From positions 1,488,001 through 1,552,000 of the forward strand of contig CAVSZC010000005.1 of assembly GCA_963732365.1 (NCBI GenBank): 64,000 nt of DNA, read 5' to 3'. Positions 9,562 through 17,270 of the stretch are shown piece after piece. Every line of letters starts with the position of its first letter. Position 1 is the first letter of the stretch. The notes beneath the pieces were generated by a model. That model was given only the letters and a program-made list of their open reading frames with translations, was not told where the DNA came from and did no database searches. This stretch comes from SR-FBR-E99 sp963732365 (lineage in GTDB: Bacteria; Bacteroidota; Bacteroidia; Bacteroidales; VadinHA17). A program made the translations under genes and the position numbers.

Positions 9562-9664
9562 GAGCAAGGAGGTTTAGGTCAAGGTTGAGGTTAAGATTAA
9601 GATTAAGTGGTGATCTTAATATGTAATTTCAACTGAGCCAGAGCCTGGTCCGCCAACTGGCGGA
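9562..9664. repeat. Hexamer-like direct repeats and a CCGCCAACTGGCGG hairpin
   Basis: After nqrF comes a short run with a roughly six-base period (GGTTTA, GGTCAA, GGTTGA, GGTTAA, GATTAA, GATTAA). At 9650-9663 there is a 14-base near-palindrome CCGCCAACTGGCGG. The same core, with one base changed, forms the hairpin at 48829-48843. This looks like interspersed chromosomal repeat material and not a gene. Confidence 0.5.
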
Positions 9665-9694
9665 TGGGGTGGTATGTCATTCTGATCAGTAAAA

Positions 9695-9793
9695 TTTTAA
9701 CACAGAGTTACACTGAGTTTTTTCAGAGTAACACTGTGCGATACGTAAATTAACAGTGTAACTCAATTTTAACTCTGTGTCACTCTGTGTTAA
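9695..9793. repeat. CACAGAG/CTCTGTG palindromic repeat, copy 1
   Basis: About 100 bases of imperfect large palindrome. The left arm carries TTTTAACACAGAGT and AGAGTAACACTGT. The right arm carries ACAGTGTAACTC and CTCTGTGTTAA. A related copy lies at 17077-17186. The right arm runs into apbE and contains the GTG that appears to be its start codon. Confidence 0.7.
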
Positions 9794-10805
9794 GAAAATA
9801 TCATACTCAATTCTTTTCCTGCCTTCATTTCTATTGTTCGCCAGTTGCAGCAATAGAGTAGCTCAGTATACCGAGATTAACGGCTTCACGCAGGGTACTA
9901 CCTACCATATCGTTGCAGAGATGAGCAGGGACCTTGACGCCGGCCAGTTGCGTGGCGAGATCGAGACACTGCTGTCAGAGATTGACAATTCCCTGTCAAT
10001 TTATAATGACTCGTCGGTCATATCACTTATCAACAGTAATATAAGTGACATGACTGACACCCTCTTCCGTGAGGTATTCAGAACCTCGGCACAGGTGTGG
10101 GAGCAGAGCGGAGGGTTATTTGACATCACGGTTGGCCCCCTGGTTAAATCGTGGGGGTTCGGCCCTGATGCCATAAAACGGTTTGACGAGACAATGCTTG
10201 ATTCGCTCCTTGCACTGGTGGGGATGCAGAAGGTGAGGCTTGAAGGTGAACGGCTGGTGAAATCTGACCCTGACATGTTCATAGACATGAATGCCATCGC
10301 CCAGGGATACACTGTTGATCTTATCGTAAACCTGCTGGCTGGCATGGGTATTGACGATTGCCTGGTTGAGGTCGGCGGTGAGGTACGTACCGCAGGTGAC
10401 AAGGGGGGAAAGGGATGGAGGATAGGGATCGACAGGCCTGCTGACGGCAACTATGAGCCGGGAGCTGACCTGAAGGCCATTGTCCGGCTTGACGGACTAT
10501 CGCTGGCCACCTCTGGAAACTACCGTAAGTTCTTCATTGATAACGGCATAAAATACTCACACACCATTGACCCCCGCACCGGGAGCCCGGTAAGGCATAC
10601 CCTGCTTAGTGCCACTATTGTTGCACCGACGGGAGCGGTGGCTGACGCATGGGCCACTGCATGCATGGTTGCAGGTAAAGATGCGGCAGTCAACTTCATT
10701 GAGAAGCATGACTTTCTTGAAGGCTACCTGATATGGTCAGACGAAAAGGGTGAGATGAGGAGCTGGGTATCGGAAGGACTGAGGCAAAGGATAGAGGAGA
10801 ACTAG
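9777..10805 (+). CDS. apbE: FAD:protein FMN transferase (ApbE), lipoprotein
   Basis: Transfers FMN from FAD to Thr in the SGA/GT motifs of target proteins, here most likely NqrB and NqrC, whose genes lie just upstream. The 342-residue length is normal. It has a lipoprotein signal with lipobox FASC and family motifs NGFTQGTTYHI, SLSIYNDSSVISLIN, GPLVKSWGFG, DMNAIAQGYTVD and HTIDPRTGSPV. The frame is closed by TAA at 9759, and GTG 9777 is the only standard start before the signal peptide. That GTG lies inside a palindromic repeat. The stop overlaps the stop of the opposite-strand gene through a shared CTAG. Confidence 0.92.
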   Translation: MSLCVKKISYSILFLPSFLLFASCSNRVAQYTEINGFTQGTTYHIVAEMSRDLDAGQLRGEIETLLSEIDNSLSIYNDSSVISLINSNISDMTDTLFREVFRTSAQVWEQSGGLFDITVGPLVKSWGFGPDAIKRFDETMLDSLLALVGMQKVRLEGERLVKSDPDMFIDMNAIAQGYTVDLIVNLLAGMGIDDCLVEVGGEVRTAGDKGGKGWRIGIDRPADGNYEPGADLKAIVRLDGLSLATSGNYRKFFIDNGIKYSHTIDPRTGSPVRHTLLSATIVAPTGAVADAWATACMVAGKDAAVNFIEKHDFLEGYLIWSDEKGEMRSWVSEGLRQRIEEN

Positions 10806-11029
10806 TCTTCAACGCAGCTGCATCCGGCACATCCGGTTGCAGTCTGAGTCGGGTGACATCCGACATCATTATGCTGCGCACATGTGATACCGCGCTTGCG
10901 CATCTCCTTATTGTGACTTATATGAGTGTCAGGGAATTTTCCATGCGGCCTGATGAGCATGCTGATGGCAAGGCCTGCAAGGGCTATACCTACAAGAACA
11001 ACAGATAATATAATAAGCTTCAGTAACAT
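10802..11029 (-). CDS. Small Cys-rich membrane protein, candidate NqrM-like Na+-NQR maturation factor
   Basis: 75 residues: one N-terminal transmembrane helix (about residues 2-25), then a soluble tail with HISHNKEMRKRGITCAQHND and a Cys/His-rich end (CHPT, CAGCSC). Small proteins of this pattern occur next to nqr or apbE genes in Bacteroidota as I remember them. Proteobacterial NqrM (DUF539) also has one helix followed by a Cys motif and is needed to load Fe between NqrD and NqrE. The position tail-to-tail with apbE, the helix and the cysteines suggest the same job here. This is inference. I do not see clear sequence identity to DUF539. Confidence 0.6.
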   Translation of the reverse strand: MLLKLIILSVVLVGIALAGLAISMLIRPHGKFPDTHISHNKEMRKRGITCAQHNDVGCHPTQTATGCAGCSCVED

Positions 11030-11228
11030 TCCCTGATAATTAAGAGGCTGCTAAATTAATAAAAGCAGTACAATTAAAACACGCAATTATAGACACATGT
11101 TCAGTTGCCCGTATAATTTAACCATTCCTCCGAAAGCAACATTATGGTCTGCTATGTGATTCGTGATTTTCCATCTTTAATTATTCTAATTTTAATTGTA
11201 AAATCGCATATCATTAAATAAGATCAAT

Positions 11229-13094
11229 GTGAGAAAGATGTTGTCAGGGTTTGTTTTACTGTTAACAGCAGTAATGATGTTTACCGGATGCAATAATACA
11301 ATCTCGACAGACATCCTGATTGCCGGAGGTGGTGCCAGCGGCACCCCTGCAGGCATTCAGGCGGCGAGGATGGGGGCACATGCCGTGATTATTGAAGAGC
11401 ATGAATGGCTCGGAGGAATGCTTACCAGTGCCGGCGTCAGTGCCGTTGACGGTAACTTCAGACTCCAGGGCGGCATATGGAAAGAATTCAAGGATTCGCT
11501 TTCATCTAATTACGGGGGAGACTCCCTCCTGATGACGGGATGGGTCAGCAATGTGCTTTTCGAGCCCTCGGCCGGTGACCGTATATTTAAAAGCATTGCT
11601 GCAGCCGAGCCGCTGCTGACGGTCTCATTCAACTCTGTTGTCGGGAAGGTCACAAAGACGTCTGACGGGTGGAAGGTAAGGGTTATGGCTGACAATAAAA
11701 CGGTTGTATACAGAGCAAGAGTTTTGATTGATGCCACTGAGCTGGGTGACATTGCGGCAATGTGCGGTGTGGCGTATGACCTGGGTATGGATTCACGGTC
11801 AGTGACAGGAGAGGATATTGCACCCGAAAATGAAAATGATATTATCCAGGACCTGACATTCGTGGCTATCCTCAAGGACTACGGATATGATGTTTCTATC
11901 GCAGAACCTGACGGGTATGAACCCTCACTCTTCAATTGCTGTTGCATCAATCCTCTATGTGAGGGACCTGACGGCAGGAACAGGCTGTGGCCCTGCGGGT
12001 CGATGATGAATTACGGAAAGCTGCCCAACGGCAAGTACATGATCAACTGGCCCATTGAGGGAAATGATTATTACCTGAATCTTGTTGAGATGAGCAGGGA
12101 GGAGCGGGAAGAGGCCCTGAAGGCTGCAAAGAGTCATACCATGGGTTTCCTCTACTTCATGCAGCATGAACTGGGGCTCAATACTCTCGGCCTGGCAGAT
12201 GATGAATACCCCACATCTGACAGGCTGCCCTTCATCCCTTATCACCGCGAGTCGCGCAGGATACACGGTAAAGTGAGGTTCACCATCAATCATATCACTG
12301 ATCCGTATGATCAGCCGGAGAAACTCTACCGCACAACGATAGCTGTCGGCGACTACCCTGTTGACCATCATCACGGAAGGTATGCAGGTACAGACTCACT
12401 CCCTGACCTCCATTTCTATCCTGTCCCCTCATACGGGCTGCCGCTGGGTGTGATGATACCGGAGAATACGGAGGGACTTATTGTTGCAGAGAAGTCAATC
12501 TCAGTAACGAACATTGTCAACGGCACCACACGTCTTCAGCCGGTAGTTTTGCAGATCGGTCAGGCTGCAGGTACTTTGGCGGCTCTGGCGGTCAGAGGTA
12601 ACAGAAAGGTATCTGAGGTATCAGTCAGGGATGTTCAGAATCAGCTGCTTACGGACGGCGGCTACCTTCTGCCTTATCTGGATGTATCAACTGACCATTT
12701 CTGGTTCGGACCACTGCAGAGAATAGGTGCCACTGGAATCATGAAGGGTGTTGGCCGCAATGCGGGATGGAGCAATCAGACCTTCTTCAGGTCTGCTGAT
12801 ACATTATTGTTATCCGAGCTGGAAGGGCTCAGGGAGTATTATCCTTTAGAGATCATATTCACTGATACTCCGGTTACAATAAAGGGGGCAACGGATCTTA
12901 TCAGGGCTATCGCGGCCGGGACGGGGACAGATGTAAGAGAAGAGGAAGTTTCGGGTGCATTGCAGCTTATTGATTTTGAAGATACTGCAGAGTCTGACCG
13001 TATGATCCTCAGGGGTGAGATGGCCGTGCTCATTGACGCTCTGCTTGATCCGTTCAACATGGTGGAGGTTGACATTAAAGGAAACCTGAAGTAG
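11229..13094 (+). CDS. Secreted FAD-dependent oxidoreductase (FAD_oxidored family)
   Basis: 621-residue lipoprotein-type precursor (signal peptide with lipobox FTGC). The dinucleotide fold DILIAGGGASGTPAGIQAA starts directly after the signal, with IIEEHEWLGGMLTSAGV next, as in the FAD_oxidored family (PF12831). A second conserved part, ISVTNIVNGTTRLQP and QIGQAAGTLAALAV (residues about 420-455), closes the FAD site. The last 150 residues are not recognised. The substrate is unknown. GTG 11229 or ATG 11238 could start it. The 200-base upstream gap is A+T-rich and probably holds the promoter. Confidence 0.8.
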   Translation: MRKMLSGFVLLLTAVMMFTGCNNTISTDILIAGGGASGTPAGIQAARMGAHAVIIEEHEWLGGMLTSAGVSAVDGNFRLQGGIWKEFKDSLSSNYGGDSLLMTGWVSNVLFEPSAGDRIFKSIAAAEPLLTVSFNSVVGKVTKTSDGWKVRVMADNKTVVYRARVLIDATELGDIAAMCGVAYDLGMDSRSVTGEDIAPENENDIIQDLTFVAILKDYGYDVSIAEPDGYEPSLFNCCCINPLCEGPDGRNRLWPCGSMMNYGKLPNGKYMINWPIEGNDYYLNLVEMSREEREEALKAAKSHTMGFLYFMQHELGLNTLGLADDEYPTSDRLPFIPYHRESRRIHGKVRFTINHITDPYDQPEKLYRTTIAVGDYPVDHHHGRYAGTDSLPDLHFYPVPSYGLPLGVMIPENTEGLIVAEKSISVTNIVNGTTRLQPVVLQIGQAAGTLAALAVRGNRKVSEVSVRDVQNQLLTDGGYLLPYLDVSTDHFWFGPLQRIGATGIMKGVGRNAGWSNQTFFRSADTLLLSELEGLREYYPLEIIFTDTPVTIKGATDLIRAIAAGTGTDVREEEVSGALQLIDFEDTAESDRMILRGEMAVLIDALLDPFNMVEVDIKGNLK

Positions 13095-13175
13095 GATTTT
13101 CCCATACTGTTTTTTTTGGTTCTTCTTGATTTTGCTACGAAGAATTATTATCTTTATTTGTTTGATCGCACTCAG

Positions 13176-13763
13176 ATGGGGCACTATCCTGACATATTCA
13201 GCATCAACCCCGAGGACAAGATACCGGGCAAAGGAAGAGTACTTATATCTGAACCCTTCCTGACCGACCGCTTCTTCAACCGCACAATAGTATTTCTTAC
13301 CGAACATACTGCCGAGGGCACAGTAGGGTTCATCCTGAACCGTGTCATCGACCTGCAGGTCAGCAGCGCCGTGGAAGGCTTTGACGGATGGGATGAGCCC
13401 CTGTCAGTAGGAGGGCCGGTGGCTCCCGACACGCTGCATTACCTTCACACCCTCGGGACAAAGGTTCCGGGCAGTGTTTCGGTAGTGCCCGGCATATGGT
13501 GGGGAGGAGAGATAGACGCCCTGCGCAACCTCATTGCCACCGGCACCATAGGCCGTGACCAGGTCCGTTTCTTCCTTGGTTATTCAGGCTGGGAGAAGGG
13601 ACAGCTCAAGCGTGAGCTGAATGAAAACTCGTGGATGATAGCCAAGGTGCCGCCGGAGGTGATCATGAAGAGCCGGGGCAACGTATGGCGCGACGTGCTC
13701 CGTTCGCTGAACAACAAATACCGTATCTGGGCTGAGTTTCCCGAGTCACCCGAGATGAACTGA
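13176..13763 (+). CDS. YqgE/AlgH family protein (UPF0301)
   Basis: 195 residues from ATG 13176. Motifs are KGRVLISEPFLTDRFFNRTIV, GTVGFILNR, SVGGPVAPDTLHYLH and FFLGYSGWEKGQLKREL (some quoted in part), all typical of the YqgE/AlgH family, whose molecular function is not settled. I reject the longer open frame from 13116 because homologues begin near the KGRVLISEP segment. It faces holA with an eight-base gap. Confidence 0.88.
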   Translation: MGHYPDIFSINPEDKIPGKGRVLISEPFLTDRFFNRTIVFLTEHTAEGTVGFILNRVIDLQVSSAVEGFDGWDEPLSVGGPVAPDTLHYLHTLGTKVPGSVSVVPGIWWGGEIDALRNLIATGTIGRDQVRFFLGYSGWEKGQLKRELNENSWMIAKVPPEVIMKSRGNVWRDVLRSLNNKYRIWAEFPESPEMN

Positions 13764-13770
13764 CCGCCTG

Positions 13771-14778
13771 TCAGTGCATGATCTTGAAGACAAGCTCCCG
13801 CAGAAGGTCGCCCGTGTCACTTCCTGCCTCACCGAACCCTTTAGCCTTAAGATCATATGACCTTATCAGGCTGATAATGTTCATGCATGCCCCGACGTTA
13901 TACATCGATGCTGCCGTCCTGAAATCCTTCACATAACCCGGGTATGTCTTCAGCATGGCAACAACATTGCCGTCAGTCTTGTCCTTCAGTGTGTGGAAGA
14001 CGAGCACCTTGGTGAAGCTTGAGAAGAGAACGGGAAAGATCAGGGGTATTATCTCCTTCTTCGAGTGGCCGGCATAATAGTTCACCACCCTGGCAGCCTT
14101 AAGCGGATCACGGTAGACTATCGCCTTCCACAGTTCGTTGGGCGTGTAGTCCTTACTGATGCCAATGCTCTTTTCGATAAGGGCCGTGTCAATGCGGGGG
14201 TTCTCCTTCGGCAGGGAGATGATCAGCTTCTCAAGCTCATTGGCTATCTTCCCCAGGTCATTGCCCAGGAACTCGGAGAGAAGCCTTGAGGCATCAGGGC
14301 CTGCCATGATGCCTCGGTCAGTAAGATACCTGTCAATCCATCCCGGTATCTGGTACTCAGGCACCTTTTCAGACTCAAAGTACCATCCTTTCTTTGAGAG
14401 CGACTTATAAAGAGCTTTTCTCCTGTCAAGGTCTTCATATTTGCAGGCGATGACAAGGATGGTGGAATTCAGCGGATTGTCAACATATACCAGGAGGTCA
14501 TCAATCTTCTTCAGTTTCTGTGCTTCACGCACTATAACCACCTGCTGGTTTGACATCATCGGGAAACGGCGGCAGGTCTCGATGACCTGGGTTACGGTGA
14601 CATCGAGTCCGTAGAGAACAGTCTGATTGAATGATTTCTCAGACTCATCAAGCACATTGTCCTCGATGAAGTCGGTTATCAGATCTATATAATAAGGTTC
14701 CTTTCCGGCGAGGAAATAGACCGGCTTGTATATTTTGTTCCTCAGGTCCCTTATTATCTCCTTGTAATCGGCAGCCAT
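13771..14778 (-). CDS. holA: DNA polymerase III subunit delta
   Basis: Clamp-loader subunit that opens the sliding clamp. At 335 residues it is normal length, with the HolA N-terminal region KPVYFLAGKEPYYIDLITDFIE and the domain I/II pattern VVIVREAQKL (first quoted in part). It overlaps the AMP nucleosidase stop by one base on the same strand. The adjacency to an HsdR-N-like gene is one I recall from other Bacteroidota genomes. Confidence 0.88.
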   Translation of the reverse strand: MAADYKEIIRDLRNKIYKPVYFLAGKEPYYIDLITDFIEDNVLDESEKSFNQTVLYGLDVTVTQVIETCRRFPMMSNQQVVIVREAQKLKKIDDLLVYVDNPLNSTILVIACKYEDLDRRKALYKSLSKKGWYFESEKVPEYQIPGWIDRYLTDRGIMAGPDASRLLSEFLGNDLGKIANELEKLIISLPKENPRIDTALIEKSIGISKDYTPNELWKAIVYRDPLKAARVVNYYAGHSKKEIIPLIFPVLFSSFTKVLVFHTLKDKTDGNVVAMLKTYPGYVKDFRTAASMYNVGACMNIISLIRSYDLKAKGFGEAGSDTGDLLRELVFKIMH

Positions 14779-15548
14779 CAGAAGCGCAGGTGTTTTACCG
14801 AAATTCCGTTGTCCTTTATCTCTGTCAGTGCTTCGATACCGATTCTCAGGTGTGTTTCCGTGAAGCTGCTGGTCACTTTGCGGTCGCTGGCTTCGGTCTT
14901 GATACCTGCAGAGATCATCGGCTGGTCAGAGACGAGAAGGAGTGCCCCGGTGGGTATCTCGTTGACAAACCCCACCGTAAAAATAGTGGCTGTCTCCATG
15001 TCAATGGCCATGGCGCGTGACTTGACAAGGTATTTCTTGAACCTGTCGTCATACTCCCACACCCTCCTGTTTGTCGTATATACCGTGCCGGTCCAGTATT
15101 CGAGTTTGCTTCTCGTTATAACGGCGGAGACGGCGCTCTGAAGCTTGAATGCAGGGAGGGCAGGGATCTCAATGGGGAGATAGTCGTTTGAGGTACCGTC
15201 GCTGCGTATGGCAGCGATGGGAAGTATCAGGTCGCCAAGCTTGTTTTTCTTCTTGAGCCCCCCGCACTTGCCGAGGAAGAGCACCGCATTAGGCTGAATG
15301 GCGCTGAGAAGGTCCATGATGGTCGCGGCGTTGGGGCTTCCCATTCCGAAGTTGATGATGGTGATGCCGTCAGCCGTCGCGCTCGGCCAGTTCTTATCAC
15401 GCCCGTCAACAGGCACATCATGCCACTTTGCAAAGAGCTCTACGTAAAGGGTGAAGTTGGTCAGCAGAATAAAACTGCCGAACGTATCCAGCTCCTTGCC
15501 GGTGTAACGGGGCAGCCAGTTGTTCACTATATCTTCTTTTGTTCTCAT
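14778..15548 (-). CDS. AMP nucleosidase
   Basis: Cleaves AMP to adenine and ribose 5-phosphate. 256 residues of the nucleoside-phosphorylase fold: INFGMGSPNAATIMDLLSA, VLFLGKCGGLKKKNKLGD, AIDMETATIF (the Met-Glu ribose-binding motif) and LLLVSDQPM. This is the short Bacteroidota form that lacks the N-terminal regulatory domain of E. coli Amn. Plain nucleoside phosphorylase is the alternative, but the KCGGLK and SDQPM segments favour AMP nucleosidase. Confidence 0.85.
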   Translation of the reverse strand: MRTKEDIVNNWLPRYTGKELDTFGSFILLTNFTLYVELFAKWHDVPVDGRDKNWPSATADGITIINFGMGSPNAATIMDLLSAIQPNAVLFLGKCGGLKKKNKLGDLILPIAAIRSDGTSNDYLPIEIPALPAFKLQSAVSAVITRSKLEYWTGTVYTTNRRVWEYDDRFKKYLVKSRAMAIDMETATIFTVGFVNEIPTGALLLVSDQPMISAGIKTEASDRKVTSSFTETHLRIGIEALTEIKDNGISVKHLRF

Positions 15549-15609
15549 GACCTTCGGTGCTGTTTATTTATATTTGCCATGCAATGGGTTATCAAAAATA
15601 CAACAAAAG

Positions 15610-16068
15610 TTGAAACCACTGAAACTGCCTCACTGTTCATTACGCATAAGAGAGAGCTCCGAAGGCAATATAGTCTATGACTCCCTGAGACAGAAGTGGG
15701 TAGCGCTGACGCCTGAAGAGTGGGTCAGACAACATTTTGTGAACTACCTTACCGGGCATCTCAGGTACCCTCCGGGATTAATACAGGTTGAGGCATCATT
15801 CAGGCTTAACACGATGTTGCGGAGGGCTGACATACTGGTTCATGACCGCTCCGGAGAACCGGTGATGATAGTTGAGTGCAAGGCTCCTGAGGTAAAGATC
15901 AGCCAGGCTGTCTTTGACCAGGTCATCAACTATAACTTCAGCTATGGAGTCAGGTATCTGGTTGTGACAAATGGAATAACTCATTATTCCGGGAAGATTG
16001 ACAGGGCGTCAAATACTTTCTCGCTTCTTGATCATATTCCTGATTATGAAACTGTTATTATGCCATGA
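15610..16068 (+). CDS. Type I restriction HsdR N-terminal-like protein (HSDR_N_2)
   Basis: 152 residues if started at TTG 15610. The frame is open further upstream, but homologues begin close to the segment LKLPHCSLRIRESSEGNIVYD. The core is TPEEWVRQHFVNYL, then RADILVHDRSGEPVMIVECKAP, a PD-(D/E)XK-type nuclease core with Asp and ECK catalytic positions, as in PF13588. It is a stand-alone domain without methylase or motor genes nearby. It is a conserved Bacteroidota housekeeping-type gene often near holA, so a defence role should not be assumed. Stop overlaps the next start. Confidence 0.72.
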   Translation: MKPLKLPHCSLRIRESSEGNIVYDSLRQKWVALTPEEWVRQHFVNYLTGHLRYPPGLIQVEASFRLNTMLRRADILVHDRSGEPVMIVECKAPEVKISQAVFDQVINYNFSYGVRYLVVTNGITHYSGKIDRASNTFSLLDHIPDYETVIMP

Positions 16069-17033
16069 CCATGATTGATGTGACATGTGCCCTGATAAGG
16101 AATGATGAGGGATTAGTTCTGGCAGTGCGTCGCGGTCCGTCGATGGGTAACGCCGGTAAGTGGGAGTTTCCCGGTGGTAAGACGAGGCCCGGTGAGGATC
16201 ACGAGGACTGTATCGTCAGGGAGATAGACGAGGAGCTGGGGATTAGCATTATCATTACCGGCAGGCTCGACATTTCGGAGTATGACTATGGCGACAAGCA
16301 TATCAGGCTGATACCATTCATCTGCGAGACGCTCTCCTCAAAACCGCATCTGAGGGAGCATGATGAGTACCGCTGGTTGCAGCCTGAGGAGCTGCTTCAG
16401 TTAGAGATGACTGCCGCCGATATCCCAATAGCGAAGCAATATGCGTCAGACAGCAAGCCGGTTGAAATCAGGACGGATGATATGGAGGATGCCATTGAGA
16501 CGGCGGAGGCGGGTGATGAGATGGCGAAACTGATGGGACGCATAACGAGTGTGGAGGAGATCACGATGGTGGCTCACTCTGCAATAAATGATGCGGTGCT
16601 TCTTTCGCAGCTTGTGACATTATCATCAAGCCATGAGAAGAGAGTTGGATTCATGGCATCGTGGGGGCTGTCAAAGGTGGTTGATGAAAATGCCGGCCTG
16701 CTGGTTCCGTTTCTTCCGGCACTGATCGAGGCACTCCCGAATGTCGCAAATGAGAGCGTTCAGAGATCATTCATGAGGGTGATAATGAAGTGCGGAATCA
16801 GTCAGATACCTGTCACGCATCATGCGAAGCTGATAGAGTATTGCCTTACGGCCATGCGCGATGCCGGTGTGGCAGTGGCTCCTAAGGCATACGGAATGGA
16901 GATTCTTGCCTCTTTCTGTCAGTTCTATCCGGAGATGTCAAACGAGGTGACTGCTGCGATACAGATGGTCATCAGCGAGGCTTCGGCAGGGGTGAAGGCG
17001 ATGGGGAGAAAGGCGCTGAGGAGTATTCGGTAA
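16065..17033 (+). CDS. Nudix hydrolase fused to a HEAT-like repeat domain
   Basis: 322 residues. Residues 1-130 form a MutT-like Nudix hydrolase with a complete Nudix box (Gly38 to Ile60: GKTRPGE then REIDEELGI), suggesting hydrolysis of (d)NTPs or another nucleoside diphosphate compound. Residues about 150-322 are helical and HEAT-like (RVGFMASWGLSKVVDENAGLL, LVPFLPALIEALPNVANESVQ, quoted in part). They resemble a short stand-alone HEAT-like protein of Bacteroidota often mislabelled adenylosuccinate lyase. The fusion is unusual. ATG 16065 overlaps the previous stop (ATGACC). Confidence 0.8.
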   Translation: MTMIDVTCALIRNDEGLVLAVRRGPSMGNAGKWEFPGGKTRPGEDHEDCIVREIDEELGISIIITGRLDISEYDYGDKHIRLIPFICETLSSKPHLREHDEYRWLQPEELLQLEMTAADIPIAKQYASDSKPVEIRTDDMEDAIETAEAGDEMAKLMGRITSVEEITMVAHSAINDAVLLSQLVTLSSSHEKRVGFMASWGLSKVVDENAGLLVPFLPALIEALPNVANESVQRSFMRVIMKCGISQIPVTHHAKLIEYCLTAMRDAGVAVAPKAYGMEILASFCQFYPEMSNEVTAAIQMVISEASAGVKAMGRKALRSIR

Positions 17034-17076
17034 CCAGTACCATAGGGCAGAGAGATGTGATATCTGAGAACCAAAG

Positions 17077-17186
17077 GTTTTAACACAGAGGGCACAGAGT
17101 TAGGATCTGAGTTTCACTGTTCTTAATTCCTGAATCTAAACAGTGTCACTCTGTAATAACTCAGTGGAACTCAGTGGTTAAATTTT
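17077..17186. repeat. CACAGAG/CTCTGTG palindromic repeat, copy 2
   Basis: Begins GGTTTTAACACAGAGGG and ends AACTCAGTGGTTAAATTTT, an imperfect palindrome with inner CACTGTTC/AACAGTGTC arms. It is related in sequence and size to 9695-9793. It lies between the converging Nudix-HEAT gene and the alpha/beta hydrolase. Confidence 0.65.
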
Positions 17187-17270
17187 AAATCGTTTGAACC
17201 CCTTCATACCTTCAGATTGAAGAGCGTAGAGCATAGAGACTTTTGACATTCAGACTTTTGACCTTCGGAC

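Noticed and set aside
15610..16068. HsdR-N protein as part of a restriction-modification system
   Set aside because: No methylase, specificity or motor subunit nearby. It is a lone conserved domain beside holA and the Nudix gene.
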